64,000 nt of DNA from Conus ventricosus (Eukaryota; Mollusca; Gastropoda; Neogastropoda; Conidae), in assembly GCA_018398815.1 (NCBI GenBank), contig CM031616.1:29250893-29314892 (forward strand). Reading direction: 5' to 3'. A program made the position numbers and the translations under genes. Shown here in pieces: positions 32,471 to 56,344 of this stretch. The notes beneath the pieces were generated by a model. That model had not been told where the DNA came from, made no database searches, and saw nothing but the letters and a program-made list of their open reading frames with translations. Within the stretch, counting starts at the first letter, position 1. Each line of letters begins with the position of its first letter.

Positions 32471-33156
32471 GATACACACCGAGATGACAAAGTCCACCTT
32501 TCCCTTCTACCTCCGTCCTCTCCAAACTGGGTAACTTTGGAGACAGAAAACTCAACCTTTATGTACTTCCCTCCTCTCCTAAAAGGGTAACCTTGGAGAC
32601 GGACAGGTCAGCCTTTCTTTCATCTCCACCCTCTTCTAAAAGGCTAACCTTGCCGATATAAAGATCATCATTTTCCTTCCGTCCTCTCCTTCCTGGGTAG
32701 CCATGGAGACAGAAAGGTCACTTTTGGTTTTCCTCTATCCTCTCCTCAAAGGACAAGACGATCAGCCTTCATGTTACCTCCGCCCTCGCTTAACAGGGTA
32801 ATCTTGGAGGGAAAAAAATGGCTCACCCGTCAGATTACCTCCTTCCTTTTCTAACACCGTAACCTTGAAGACAAAAGGGCCACCCTCTTCCTCCCCCCCC
32901 CCCCCCCCCCCCCCCCCCACCTCCTTAGAGACAAGACAGGTTTTTCTTCGTTTTACCTCTACTCTCTTTTTACGGGGTAACCTTGGAGACAGAAAGGTCA
33001 CACTTCCTTTTATCTCCACCCTCTTCTAACAGCGTAACCTTTGAGACGGAAAAGTCACTCATTTTACCTTCAAGACTTTTTTAACAATGTAACCTTGGAG
33101 ACAGAAAGGTGGCCTCCAAGTTTTTGTTGGTCATGTAGCAATGCGATCTTGCAGAC

Positions 33157-33290
33157 AAAAGTTTGCCATTCATATTCATCTCTCTCTCTCTCTCTCTAAG
33201 TTTGCCATTCATATTCATCTCTCTCTCTCTCTAAGTTTGCCATTCATATTCATCTCTCTCTCTCTCTCTCTCTCCCTCTCTCCTCTAAAC
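33157..33290 (+). repeat. Threefold unit with CT microsatellite
   Basis: AAGTTTGCCATTCATATTCA followed by (CT)n occurs three times with different CT lengths. Confidence 0.85.
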
Positions 33291-33779
33291 AGGCTTATGC
33301 TTGAGACAGAAAGTCCAACATTCATTTTAACTCTCTCCATTTCTCAGGGCTACATTGGATACAGCAAGTCCTGCTTTCCTTCTTCCACTCCTGACATACC
33401 AATCATTCCGGACATTTTGCCTCCTTTCTATCCTAACAGGGTAACCTTTAGGACAAAAAGTCTACAGTTCATCTTAGCTTCCTCATCTCCTAACATGCTA
33501 ACCCATGAGACATCAAGTGTCTTTTTTCATACACACTTCATCTATCCATGGAATCTCTGTTACAGAAAACCCATCCTTCAGTTTACCTCCACCCTCTCCT
33601 AAACTACCCCCTCCCCCTTCTTTCCCCCATCTACCTTCCACAAAGCTATGTGGACAATTAAGAAAATTCTCGTTGAGTAACATTGTGACATAGCTTTCAA
33701 CTGCTAGTCTTCTTGCAAACAATCAAAAAGAATTAAATCTCCATCCTCTCCTAACACTATCATCTTTGAGACCAGGGGT

Positions 33780-33895
33780 GTTTGTTTTATATTTCCTGTT
33801 TGGCTACATATACTTATCTTGTCAAACTCTGACAACTGATTTGCTAGCTCTGTTTGGCCAAATTTTTCATGGCTTGAGTCGTAAGTACACATCTG
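33780..33895 (+). repeat. Diverged DIRS-terminal repeat copy
   Basis: TTCCTGTTTGGCTACATA, then CTTATCTTGTCAAACTCTGA and TGGCCAAATTTTTCATGGCT, align with the fold-back termini at 26.4 and 42.5 kb. It interrupts the minisatellite. Confidence 0.55.
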
Positions 33896-34582
33896 CTATC
33901 CTGTCTTACACTTCTAGCAGATAGTCAGGAGTATGTTTCAATTCCTACCATTTCCATGGTCGTATGTTTCACAAGAGAACACCATCAAATTTTCCTCCAA
34001 GACAGAAGGCCTCAATTTTATCTCTTTCGCCCACCACAATAACTGCAGATACAGACTAGTCTGACCCTCCTTCCATCTCCCTGCCAACAACATACCTTTG
34101 GAGACAGAAAACTCCAAAATACATCCTTCACTTCATTCCTTGCTCTCCTTGTGAAGTACACTTGCAGACAAAAAGTCCACCATTAGCTACTCTTCTGAAC
34201 AAACAACAAAAATCTTTCACACGTTTCCAGTCTGTTTGCTACCTAATGAGAATATTGCCTTCAATACTGCTGGAAAATGGCAGTTTTCAGTCTTGAAGTG
34301 TCATTCAGGAAATGTGAAGATTTCCCTCCATGTTCCAAATAGCACACTTGCCATGTTAAAAAAAAAAAAGCAAGAAACAAACAAAAGACCCATATTACAC
34401 AAAAGCAGTTCTGTGCAGATTGCAAATCATTTCTAAGTCCAAAAGGTTTGCGCTCGAGAAGAAAGTTACCCGTATTAATAGCATGCAATGCTGTAACTAT
34501 TGCATGCTGTGCAGTAGCAACTGACTACTGCTCTCTGCATGTGGACTAGCTGTGGATCCCAACCAATGCTGCTGAGGGCCAT

Positions 34583-46977
<12,395 letters not shown>

Positions 46978-47289
46978 GGTTATTACTCGTACAAGAAGCT
47001 CCAAATCTGCACAGAATACAGTACAAAGTGAACAAAAAATGTAAAAGACCACAGACAGAAGTAATACCACCACTCACTATGATGAAGTGGCTGCTATTGC
47101 AGACTTGAAGGTCGCTGGTGTGAATCCCATGAGAGGAATTTAACAGTGGGATTTTTTTCGCTTCCCAGTTCCTGCCCATATTTGGGTGTGCTATGGGCAC
47201 AAATGTAAAGACTAAAACTCCAGATGAGTTTCATCTACTTAATGAATGCATCTCTGACACTACAGTGTTGTTTAAGTTTCCTGACTAAC

Positions 47290-47560
47290 ATTGCAGGTGT
47301 CTATTATAATAATAATAATAATAATGCATAGATTTTATATAGCGCAATTCTTGGGATCAACTCATTGCGCTCAACACACACTCAAACACCCGCACTAACA
47401 TGTGTCCACACACACACACACTCATTTACAGAACGGGCTGCCTACCTGGGTAGTGCCGACTGAAGAGCTGCCAGCTGGCGCTTCATTCAGTCGTTTCCCG
47501 TGTCATCCAGTCAATATCGTTCAATATCAATCACTCATTTTCCTCACTTCCTGCATTCTT
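47290..47560 (+). repeat. Candidate dispersed repeat with (AAT)n head
   Basis: (AAT)n is followed by GCATAGATTTTATATAGCGC and AACTCATTGCGCTCAACAC, a sequence style common in mollusc interspersed repeats. Identity of the family is unknown to me. Confidence 0.4.
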
Positions 47561-47569
47561 TCCATTTCT

Positions 47570-47745
47570 CACGCAGGGTGCATGCTATGTGTAACGTGTC
47601 ATCCATACCAACGGCCAAACTGGCCTTCTCTTCCGAAAGTTGGTGATGGGATTTTACGTGTGTGCAAGATGTTATGCGTGCGTTCACACACGGAACCTCG
47701 GTTTATAGTCTCATTCGAAGGACTGTATGGGAAAATATCTTTAAG
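47570..47745 (-). repeat. SINE central-domain copy, inverted
   Basis: The reverse strand reads CCCATACAGTCCTTCGAATG, AGACTATAAACCGAGGTTCC, CATCTTGCACACACGTAA and GGCCAGTTTGGCCGTTGG. It is nearly identical to the body of the SINE at 62722-63015 but lacks the tRNA-like head. Confidence 0.75.
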
Positions 47746-48977
47746 GCCTGGTTGTCTCCAGAATGTTTGAAAGACTGGGAAAACTGCAGCCCTGTCACAT
47801 AATCTCAGACCAGACCTGAACTCCACTGCATTATCATCATCCTAAATGATCATCATGAAACTCTAGTGGTAAGCTCCCTTTCAATTTCCTCCATATCCAT
47901 GTCTGTGTCTAGTTCATCTCAGTCACTGGCTCTACAAATTGAGTGCAGAAATTTGTGGGAAGAGGTTGTGGAAAAAGAGAGATAAAAGATCTATGTTTAT
48001 GTCAATCCTTCAACAGATTATTTTGTCCAAATACAGCTGGACCATCTGTGACATATATAAAATTTTAAAAAAATTAAACATAAACCTGTTCTGTCTGTTG
48101 TACATCAGGTGTGTATTTGTGCATGTGAGCATATGCATGCATAAGTGTGTGTGCAAGCATGTGTAAATGCAGATATCTAACTTTTAAAAGTCCTGTCTGT
48201 ACGACATTAATCATACTCCCTAATTAATGTAAAAGATTCCTTCACTCTCCGTTTCTGTATTATATACAGATATTTTCAATCTCAACTGGAAATTTCAAAA
48301 CTGAAATCACATGCCCTTTTTCTTGTCATATAGAACATCACAGTCGCTGAATGTGTTATCCCGACAAATAAAGTTGAAATTAGCTTCCTCTGACAGAATA
48401 CTAATCAGTTGCAAGCATTTGTTTGCCCCATTTCCATGAAGAACTCAAACTGAAACAAGTAGCAGAATGAGCTGAACAGATCCAGATTATAAAACAACAT
48501 ATCTGTGACATGCAAGAGATCGTTTTACCAGTGAAAATGACAAGTAATAAAACGAGCTGAACAGATACAGATGATTTTTAAAAATATATATTCGTAACTG
48601 ATTTTTCCAAGGATATGAAAATCAGAAGAAAAAGTACGCACAAACATTGAGAGTAGACACAGGAAAAGACTTGACTTGAGCTTCCAGTGCGATAAAATGT
48701 ACACAAAAGCATGCATCATCCCCCCCAGATGCCCAGATTATTCAGATTGACTGTAGTGAAATAAATACCTAATATTGTCATACAGGGTTTTGAAACACTT
48801 ATTTGTCATATTCATGATCATATACAGCATTGCATTATCAACAGGAAAGTGACTGTCCTAAAATACTAAGAGCCTTTTTGTGTTAAAGGAATTAAACTAA
48901 ATTAGTAAACCTATGAACTTTATTTCATGACACTGCAACATGTCAGTAAAAGTGTATGTACATGCATCATATGTGAG

Positions 48978-48980
48978 TGT

Positions 48981-49016
<36 letters not shown>

Positions 49017-49022
49017 GTGTGT
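48978..49022 (+). repeat. (GT)n microsatellite
   Basis: Near-pure GT run. Confidence 0.85.
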
Positions 49023-50324
49023 GACTATACCCAGAAATATTAAACAATTAAAGGCCAACAGTTTGTTTTAACTTAATAATATGAACCAAAAAAAACTTCT
49101 TTACATTTAAGACATTCAAACTTGAAAGTCTTGAAAGGCTTTCTGTCAAACATAATCTTTACTCTTACACGGGTCTTTGTTTACGGCCTGTTATGGGGCT
49201 TGGGGTGTCTTTGCAACAGAGGGCCTGATCTGCGTTAACTGGTATTACTCCGCGACTCTGATTCCACTTTGGAATTCCTTAATTCTAATCTTTTCTTCTG
49301 TCAAGATTAAACGTAAACAAAACATTCCTGTTTGATTGCCAGTTAAATACATTAAGTTTGCAGACAATTACAGTCCACCAGTAATTCATACTAAGTATCC
49401 CAAGATAACGAAAGAAACCAGTTCAAAGGGAAATAATCCTATGGATTTTAAGAGGGCCCCCTACATATTAGAAAGACCCATATATAGCAAGAGCAGAACT
49501 AGTTGGCCCATCATCATACAAGAATGCATGCAGTTGTTATGCTTCGTTTCCATCCTAACGAGATGAAAATACCCGCTGAAACGCTGTTTAAAAAACACAA
49601 CAGCCCAGAAACATACCACACCAGTCAGACAGCAGTCGAACCAAAAATAGAACACTACGTACGACAACCGACTTTTAGCTAATGTCGCGAAACAAAACTG
49701 TGTATTGTTTGTTATCGGTTAAAAAAACAGCTACAATTGAGATTTAATTCGGGCTCGTAGCATTTTCTTTTCTGGTTTTGGTGTTTCTGTTCAACCACAA
49801 ATAACTGACATATCCAATAGTTTCGGTCGAACCTAAGGTTGGCCTAGTGCTTAAAAGCACAGCAACTATAGGCAGCATCTGTGCTATTTTCACAGGGTTT
49901 TTCACAAGCCCCCACACACACACACACCATCCAACACCAGAGTTTGTGATCGGACCGAGAAACTCTGAGGCTTATGACTGAAAGAATAAGAATCCACCCT
50001 CAAGTTACTCATGTTTGCAGTCAGGGGGCGACGTTGTTAAAAACATGTCCGGTTCCGCTAAACTTCCCAGCATCTTCTTCTTCCTAAAAATACTGGTTCA
50101 CTCAAAAACGAGTAGGTCACCAGCGCGCATGTTAAAAAGTAAAATAAAATAACATAAAATAGTGCGACTCAAACACCAGTTTGCCCCAGGAGCAAAATTG
50201 GCAACAAGGGGACGCCTCGATTATTCAAGAAGTTAAAAGCAATGGCCAAATTCAGGCCCAGGTTAAGCAGTAAAAATCTGGGGAAGCTAAAAAAGAAAAT
50301 CGAGTCAATATGCAGATTCAACAA

Positions 50325-51955
50325 ACTGTCGTATCAATTTGTTTTTATTTTAAATGAGATGCATTTGTGGCAATCATGATGGCCCCCGCCGAGAGTTTAC
50401 CACAGCCGACAGACCTAGGAATAAAATGAGTGTCCGAGCTGTCAATTTGATGCAGGTATGGTAAAACATAGACCGCCACTCAGGTGCAACTTCTTATTCA
50501 ATACTAGTTGATCATGTGAATATCAATACTTTTAGCCCTGCCTTTGAAGAAATGAGTTAATATTATAAAACTCTTCTCTCTTCTAAGGGATATACCATTT
50601 CTAAATTCCGACATGTACTTCCAAGTATTCTCCCCTTTTCCTCAGATGTGGGTTCCCTGTTACGAACGCGTGCAGCTCTCTTCTGAATCTTTTCGATGTG
50701 TTATCAATGTCCTTTAGATGGTAATGATCCCAAACTGCGCACCATATCCAGTACTATGTCTAACCAGTGATTTGTAGCATCGTCTTTAACCTTTTGGGCA
50801 GTCAAATGATATTCCTGTATAAGAAAGCTAAGATGTTATTTGCTTCTTACATACTAAAATTGTAATGTTCTTTCCATTGAGACGACTAACTAATAATCAC
50901 GCCTAACTATTTTGCAGCATTAGTTTTTTCTTTAAGAATGAGTATAAAGGATAGACATAATCCCTGATCTAAATTGGTGACGATTTGTTACATATACGCA
51001 ACACTTTTGCACTTTTTGGTGATGAAATTCCATTTTCCAAGTTCTTATTTCTCCCACTCTTGTAAAGCGTGTTAGATGCCTTCTTGGTAGAATCGTGTAT
51101 CATTCTTGCTTCTGATTGTTCTATATACGAAGCTGTCATCTGAAAAAGGCCTTATAGTAGTTCCAGGAGAGAAATTTCTACATATGTCATTTTATAAATT
51201 AAGAAAAACAAGGCCCCAGAACAGTTCCCTGTGTTACAACACCTGACAAGACAGTTTACAATGGGAGACGGACCCTCCCACAACACCTTACTGCTTCGCC
51301 CAACAGGAATGATCTAGACCCTTTAGCAAATGAACCGCCAATGCCGATGTGATCTAATTTAAGCATGCAGGCCCTCAATGGTTCAACCTTAACAAAGGCT
51401 TTAGAAAGTCTACTAAAATGCCATCTATATGCTGTCCCTGTTGATAGAACAGTAATTAAAAACATTGAGATTTGTTTATAAGTTGACGTCTCTCACAACT
51501 CCTTCGCTGTCTAAAACCAATGCTGGTCGTTAATTAAGAAGTCATATTTGTCAAGATGGTTCCCAATATGCCTACTATATCTTATGTGTACGAAGAAGTA
51601 GGTTAGCTGAAATGGATGTAAGAGGAAACAGGGCTAATAGTTCTCTGCTTTTGTTTTGTCACCCTTTTTTGAATAAATGAGAACAATGCTCGGCATCTCG
51701 CCACTAATCAGGTATTACCCCGGTTCCAAGTGAAGCTTGTAAAGTAGTTGGTAATAACCTCACTCAAATCATTGGCGCACATAATTTTAAGACCTTGCCA
51801 GGAACGCCATCGGACGGGGGAGGTAGGGGGGGGGGGGGGGGGGGGGGGGGCGGGGGGTTTGGTGGGTTCTCATTGAGTGTTGGGGGGGGGGGGGGGGCGG
51901 GAGGGGGGGGGGGTAACTTTAGATGGCCCGGGCGGGGGGGGGGGGCGCGTTGGGT

Positions 51956-51991
<36 letters not shown>

Positions 51992-53275
51992 CTTTGTTTA
52001 CTTTGATGTTTTTGCATTTCATGGAGTTTGTCATCATCCTTTAGGGGGTAGTCAACGTTAATTAAAGGTTTGGGAATTGAGAAACTGAACAAAAACTGCA
52101 TGTTTAGTAAATTTGCTTTCCCTTCTAGGGTTCCTGTATTAGTTATTCTGGGTGTTCTCAGTGCTGGAATCCCAATGTGTCCCTGGTCTCTTACACCTTA
52201 ATGTAAGACCATAATTTCTTGTTTTTGATGATCACCTTCTGAAAATCATCGAATTAACTAAATTGGATGACAAGCCTACATTTCTCTCTGACACCCTATC
52301 TCATAATAAGTTTATATACTAAACAGTAATCTTTCTGAATTATGGATGTAGTTTCAATTTCTTAAAGAAACGATGTTTACTTCCAACAACCGTTTAGTTT
52401 TATTGTAGTAATCCATGGCTGGTGTTCAATGCTTAGAAGTATAATTTTTTAGTAGGTTTATGTTGTCATCCATAAAATAAACTCCAGTTTAGTTTTAAAT
52501 ACACTTTTCCAAAGGCACTGACATTATCTTTAACACTATGGCCCTCAAAAAACAGACGACTGAATCATTAGTATCCTGCGCAATTTTGGTAATCTGCTTG
52601 GATTCCCAGAGTCGATAGGTTACTTTATGGGGTTTTTTCTTCGAAAGGGTTGAAAGTTGGTCTCATAATAAATTTATGTCATGAACACCCAGGGCCTCTG
52701 CAATTAATTCCTGATGCCTAAAGCGCCTGACAAATTGGTAAAAATATATCCAGAATGCCTTACCACGAGTTGGTCGCCTCAACTGACTGCACTAAATCCA
52801 AGTCTTTGGTGGTATCAAAAACTGATATTACTATTTTTAACGAACTGCTTAACCAAGTAATGGCATCTTCCACCCCAAACAATAACCTGGTAAGTAAAGT
52901 CTCCACCAAACCATAATATTGTGCCTTCCTAATTTGGCCAAAACAATGTTTAGAAATGTCCCTTGCCATAGACGAACATACCTTTTCAACTGAGTCTGGA
53001 GGTCAGAAACTGAACCAACAATGCCAGGTCCTCATATTCTAAAAATTAATCCTAACAAAAAAAAAACTTTCACACTATTTTTGCCTTGGATATAAAACTC
53101 AGGCTAAGTTCTTCCTAATCAATCAAGACTCCTCCCCCACTTCTTTATCCAAGTCAGTGCCTTTCTATAAATATCAAATCCTCCGTAGAAAATTCCCACT
53201 GCTGGATGTTCCAGTTTCTCGCAAGTTATTGTTCCAATTCCCACATCAAGTGAATTTTTTCGTGACTAAATTACT
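50325..53275 (-). pseudogene. CR1/Jockey-like LINE ORF2, copy 1
   Basis: Collinear with the copy 2 ORF2 but with far more frame breaks. The catalytic FADD box is damaged (one base missing near 51142), and the segment encoding the GPDG region is replaced by G-rich sequence at 51795-51992. The endonuclease GGDFN region near 52870-52915 is also shifted. Not translatable over any useful length. Confidence 0.75.
51795..51995. other. G-run-corrupted segment of copy 1
   Basis: Long G homopolymers are interleaved with short remnants of the sequence found intact at 57780-57850 in copy 2. The Gly-rich and Pro-rich open frames here are artefacts. Confidence 0.85.
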
Positions 53276-55465
53276 TGGAGTATCTATCCTTTTTTCTTGA
53301 ATAAGAAAGATTGAAAATTAACGACTATTGCATTTAAAGTTTACTTTTTTCCTCTTAATGATTTAGGAGTTCATTGCACTTATGAATTGGGATTTTATCA
53401 AGTTTTAGAATCAGGGGTGGATGCAAACTAAGGACACAATTTCCAAGTTTTCTAATATAGGGGGAACGGTCTGGTGATATAGGGTCCAAAACGGTTGCTT
53501 TCTGAGCTGCAGTCTTCAATAGACCTCATCACAAAGGTCTCGAACTAAGTTTGGAAGCCGCAGGTAAAACAAGTCCAAGAAATCACTATGCATAATGGCT
53601 TCAAAACGTGGCCAGAACAAGGTTTTGAACGCCCCTCTTTTACAAAATCAACATCAACAAACTTTGATGCAAGGTCGGTCTAGTCACTCTCAGGATATAT
53701 CGTGACAGGAGGGCGTATCAATCATCATATGCAAAGCTGAAAGTCTTTAAATTATCAAGAAAGTCAGCAGAATTATAACATGAAAGTATTGGGTGCACAC
53801 TCCGGATTGCATGAGTATCAATTCTATCAGTTATTACTTTAATTACTACACTTGAAATATCCTGTAAGTTACGACGGAGCATTTAGTTGAAGAACATTGG
53901 ACAGTACTAATTGTTACAGTGCTGTGCTTTATGTGACATGAAAAATACATGAATAAATAAAAGTTGCTGAAATAGATCTGGTTTTAATCGAATAAGGCTC
54001 TATCAAAGTCTCCTTGTCTTTAAATGAGGACAAAGGACGCAATGATACTATCCATTTTCACTTGATAAGAATGACTATCAATTTGTCCAGATCAGATCCG
54101 TAGCCTCCCCTCTTGAACACTTTCCAGTGCCGCGGACTGTCTGTAAACCTGGGGGACCATATCATGGGGAGGGCGCATAGTCAAATAGTTTAGCGAGTGT
54201 TTTTCTTCACGGAGCTGACGGTCATAAAATTAAACCATACCTGGGGTCCAGTTTTTTCTTTTTCCCAGTATTGAAACACTTCTCTTCCACCCAAGCTCTA
54301 AATAGGATATTAATAGTTCAGGGAAGGTTAAAGGGCGGCGGAAAGAGAGGGCTTCCTCCTTCCATCAAGCCATCCTCCCTAGACACAGTGAATTTCCTGA
54401 CAGTTCACGCCCCTTTGGCCGATAGGCTAAAGGGACCGCTTTCCCTTTTAGGGCTATGGACAACTTAGCCTTTTTTTTTTTAAAACAATCGATGAAAAGG
54501 GAGAAGGGTGGGAAGGAGATAAAGTGAGAGGGAAACCTTTCAAAATCATACAAGCTGACCCACGGGAGAGGCCCATAACCCCTTAAACTTACTCAGAAGT
54601 GTTATGTGTACGCATAGCACTGAAGTTGCCCAGTCTCGGAACATCGTCGAAAAACAAAGTGACGTGATTAAAACTTTCAAGTATTGTATAGCCCAGAGCA
54701 TTGAGGATGCAGACAATACCTTACTCCGCCTCTTCCAGGATAGGGACCTAGAGGGAGACACTCAATCTAACTGGAGAAAAGAACACTGCAAGTTTGCCAT
54801 TCTCACCAGCAACTAACGTCAAAGACCGGCCGCCAACAAGAGTAAGTCCTTCCAGACAGGAGGTGACAGCCCCGAAGTAATATTGCCTTAAACAAATAGG
54901 CTGAATGCCCATTGGAAATTCTGAGCAGCTAAAAAAATCCTACCGACGGCCCCACCATATGACCCTGGCCCTAAAGCTAGAGTTGTTATCCAACGGTTCG
55001 CTCAATTGTTTTAAACAGCTCTATCACCAGATGATGCCTCTTGGAGGTGGCATGTACCAGTGGTAGGCGTCTATAGGCGGGCCGACAGGCATATCGAGCG
55101 GGCGCAGTCCGCCTTTCCTCGCATCCAGCAGCGAGAACTCGGATCAGCCTCTGTCGCCGGGGGACGGCTTGTTATAAGACGGAGTCGCTACGGGCGACTG
55201 ATCGCGGCGCTGATTCTGCCGCCATCAATCGTGGCCTACACGACCAGCAAGGCCCACTCTTGGGGAAGTAAGTGTTGAAAACTTCCCTCACGGTCACAGG
55301 GGTGGATGTGGAGTCTTCGCAGCGACTTCTGTCCTGCAAGTTTTCTAGTCAAGCCTCACCCGACACGGACCGTCGTCCGCCACTCAGCAAGAAACTTTCT
55401 ACTCGACTTGCACAGCTCAAAACTCTCGATATAATTCAAAAGACGCAAAAAGAAAGGGAAAAAAA
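53276..55465. other. Region upstream of LINE, copy 1
   Basis: Contains a C/T-rich patch at about 54100-54420 and a + strand open frame at 54604-54816 that is not preserved as a single frame in copy 2. Function unknown. Confidence 0.4.
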
Positions 55466-56344
55466 AACCATTAAAAGGGAAATAACCTAGGGTTTTTAAA
55501 GAGGGCCCTACATTTAGAATGACCCATATTTGCAAGAGCAGAACTAAGTTGGCCCATCATCATACAAGAAATGCATGCAGTTGTTATGCTTCGTTGCTAA
55601 TCCTGAACGAGATGAAATACACGCTGAAAACGCTGTTTAAAAAACACAACAAACCCAGTAACTTACCACACCTGTCAGACAGCAGTCGTACCAAAATATT
55701 GATCACACGTAACGACAACCGTCTTTTAGCTAATGTTGAAACAAAAATGTGTATTGTTTAGTATCGGATTAAAAAAACAGCTACAATTGAGATTTAATTC
55801 GGGCTCGTAGCATTTTCTTTCTGGTTTTGGTGTTTCTGTTCAGACCACAAATAACGACATATCCAATAGTTTCGGTCGACCTTAGGTTGGACTATGCTTA
55901 TATGCACAGCAACTATAGCAGCATCTGTGCTATTTTCACAGGGGTTTTCACACACACACACACAACACACACACACCAGAGTTTGTGGATCGGACCAGAA
56001 TCTCTGAAGGCTTGACTGAAAGAATAGAATCCACCGACATTTTACTCATGTTTGCAGTCAGGGGAGACGTTGTTAAAAACATGTCAGGGTTCCGCTTAAA
56101 CTTCATCAGTCTTCTTCTTCTTCCTAAAATACTGGTTCACTCAAAAACGAGTAGGTCACCAGCGCGCATGTTAAAAGTAAAATAAAATAACATAAAATAT
56201 GCGACTCAAACTGTTGGCCCCTGGAGCAAATTTGGCAACAAGGGGTCGCACTCGATATTCAAGAAGTTAAAAGCAATGGCCAAATTCAGGCCCAGGTACA
56301 GTAAAATATCTGGGAAGTTAAAATAGAAATCGTCAATATGCAGA

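Larger units (their letters stand above)
32471..34170 (+). repeat. 57-bp-period degenerate minisatellite
   Basis: Units carry TAACAGGGTAACCTTGGAG, ACAGAAAGGTCA and TACCTCCACCCTCTCC. The GTAACC-like landmark recurs at about 32531, 32587, 32643, 32696, 32798, 32859, 32977, 33034 and 33089, close to 57 bp or a multiple. It continues with increasing divergence to about 34.17 kb, broken by CT runs and a foreign segment near 33.78-33.90 kb. It lies directly downstream of DCAF7. Confidence 0.8.
46978..49424. other. DCAF7 upstream region
   Basis: Contains dispersed repeats (47290-47790) and a GT run (48978-49022). A non-coding DCAF7 first exon is likely upstream but I cannot place it. Nothing else recognised. 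Confidence 0.5.
49425..55465. repeat. Tandem duplication, copy 1
   Basis: About 6.0 kb that recurs in the same orientation at 55466-61180. It contains flanking DNA, a - strand LINE and 1.2 kb beyond the LINE. It differs from copy 2 mostly by one-base insertions and deletions and contains corrupt G runs at 51822-51992. Confidence 0.88.

Noticed and set aside
51795..52101. Gly-rich and Pro-rich open frames
   Set aside because: They arise from G runs that replace sequence intact in the duplicate copy.
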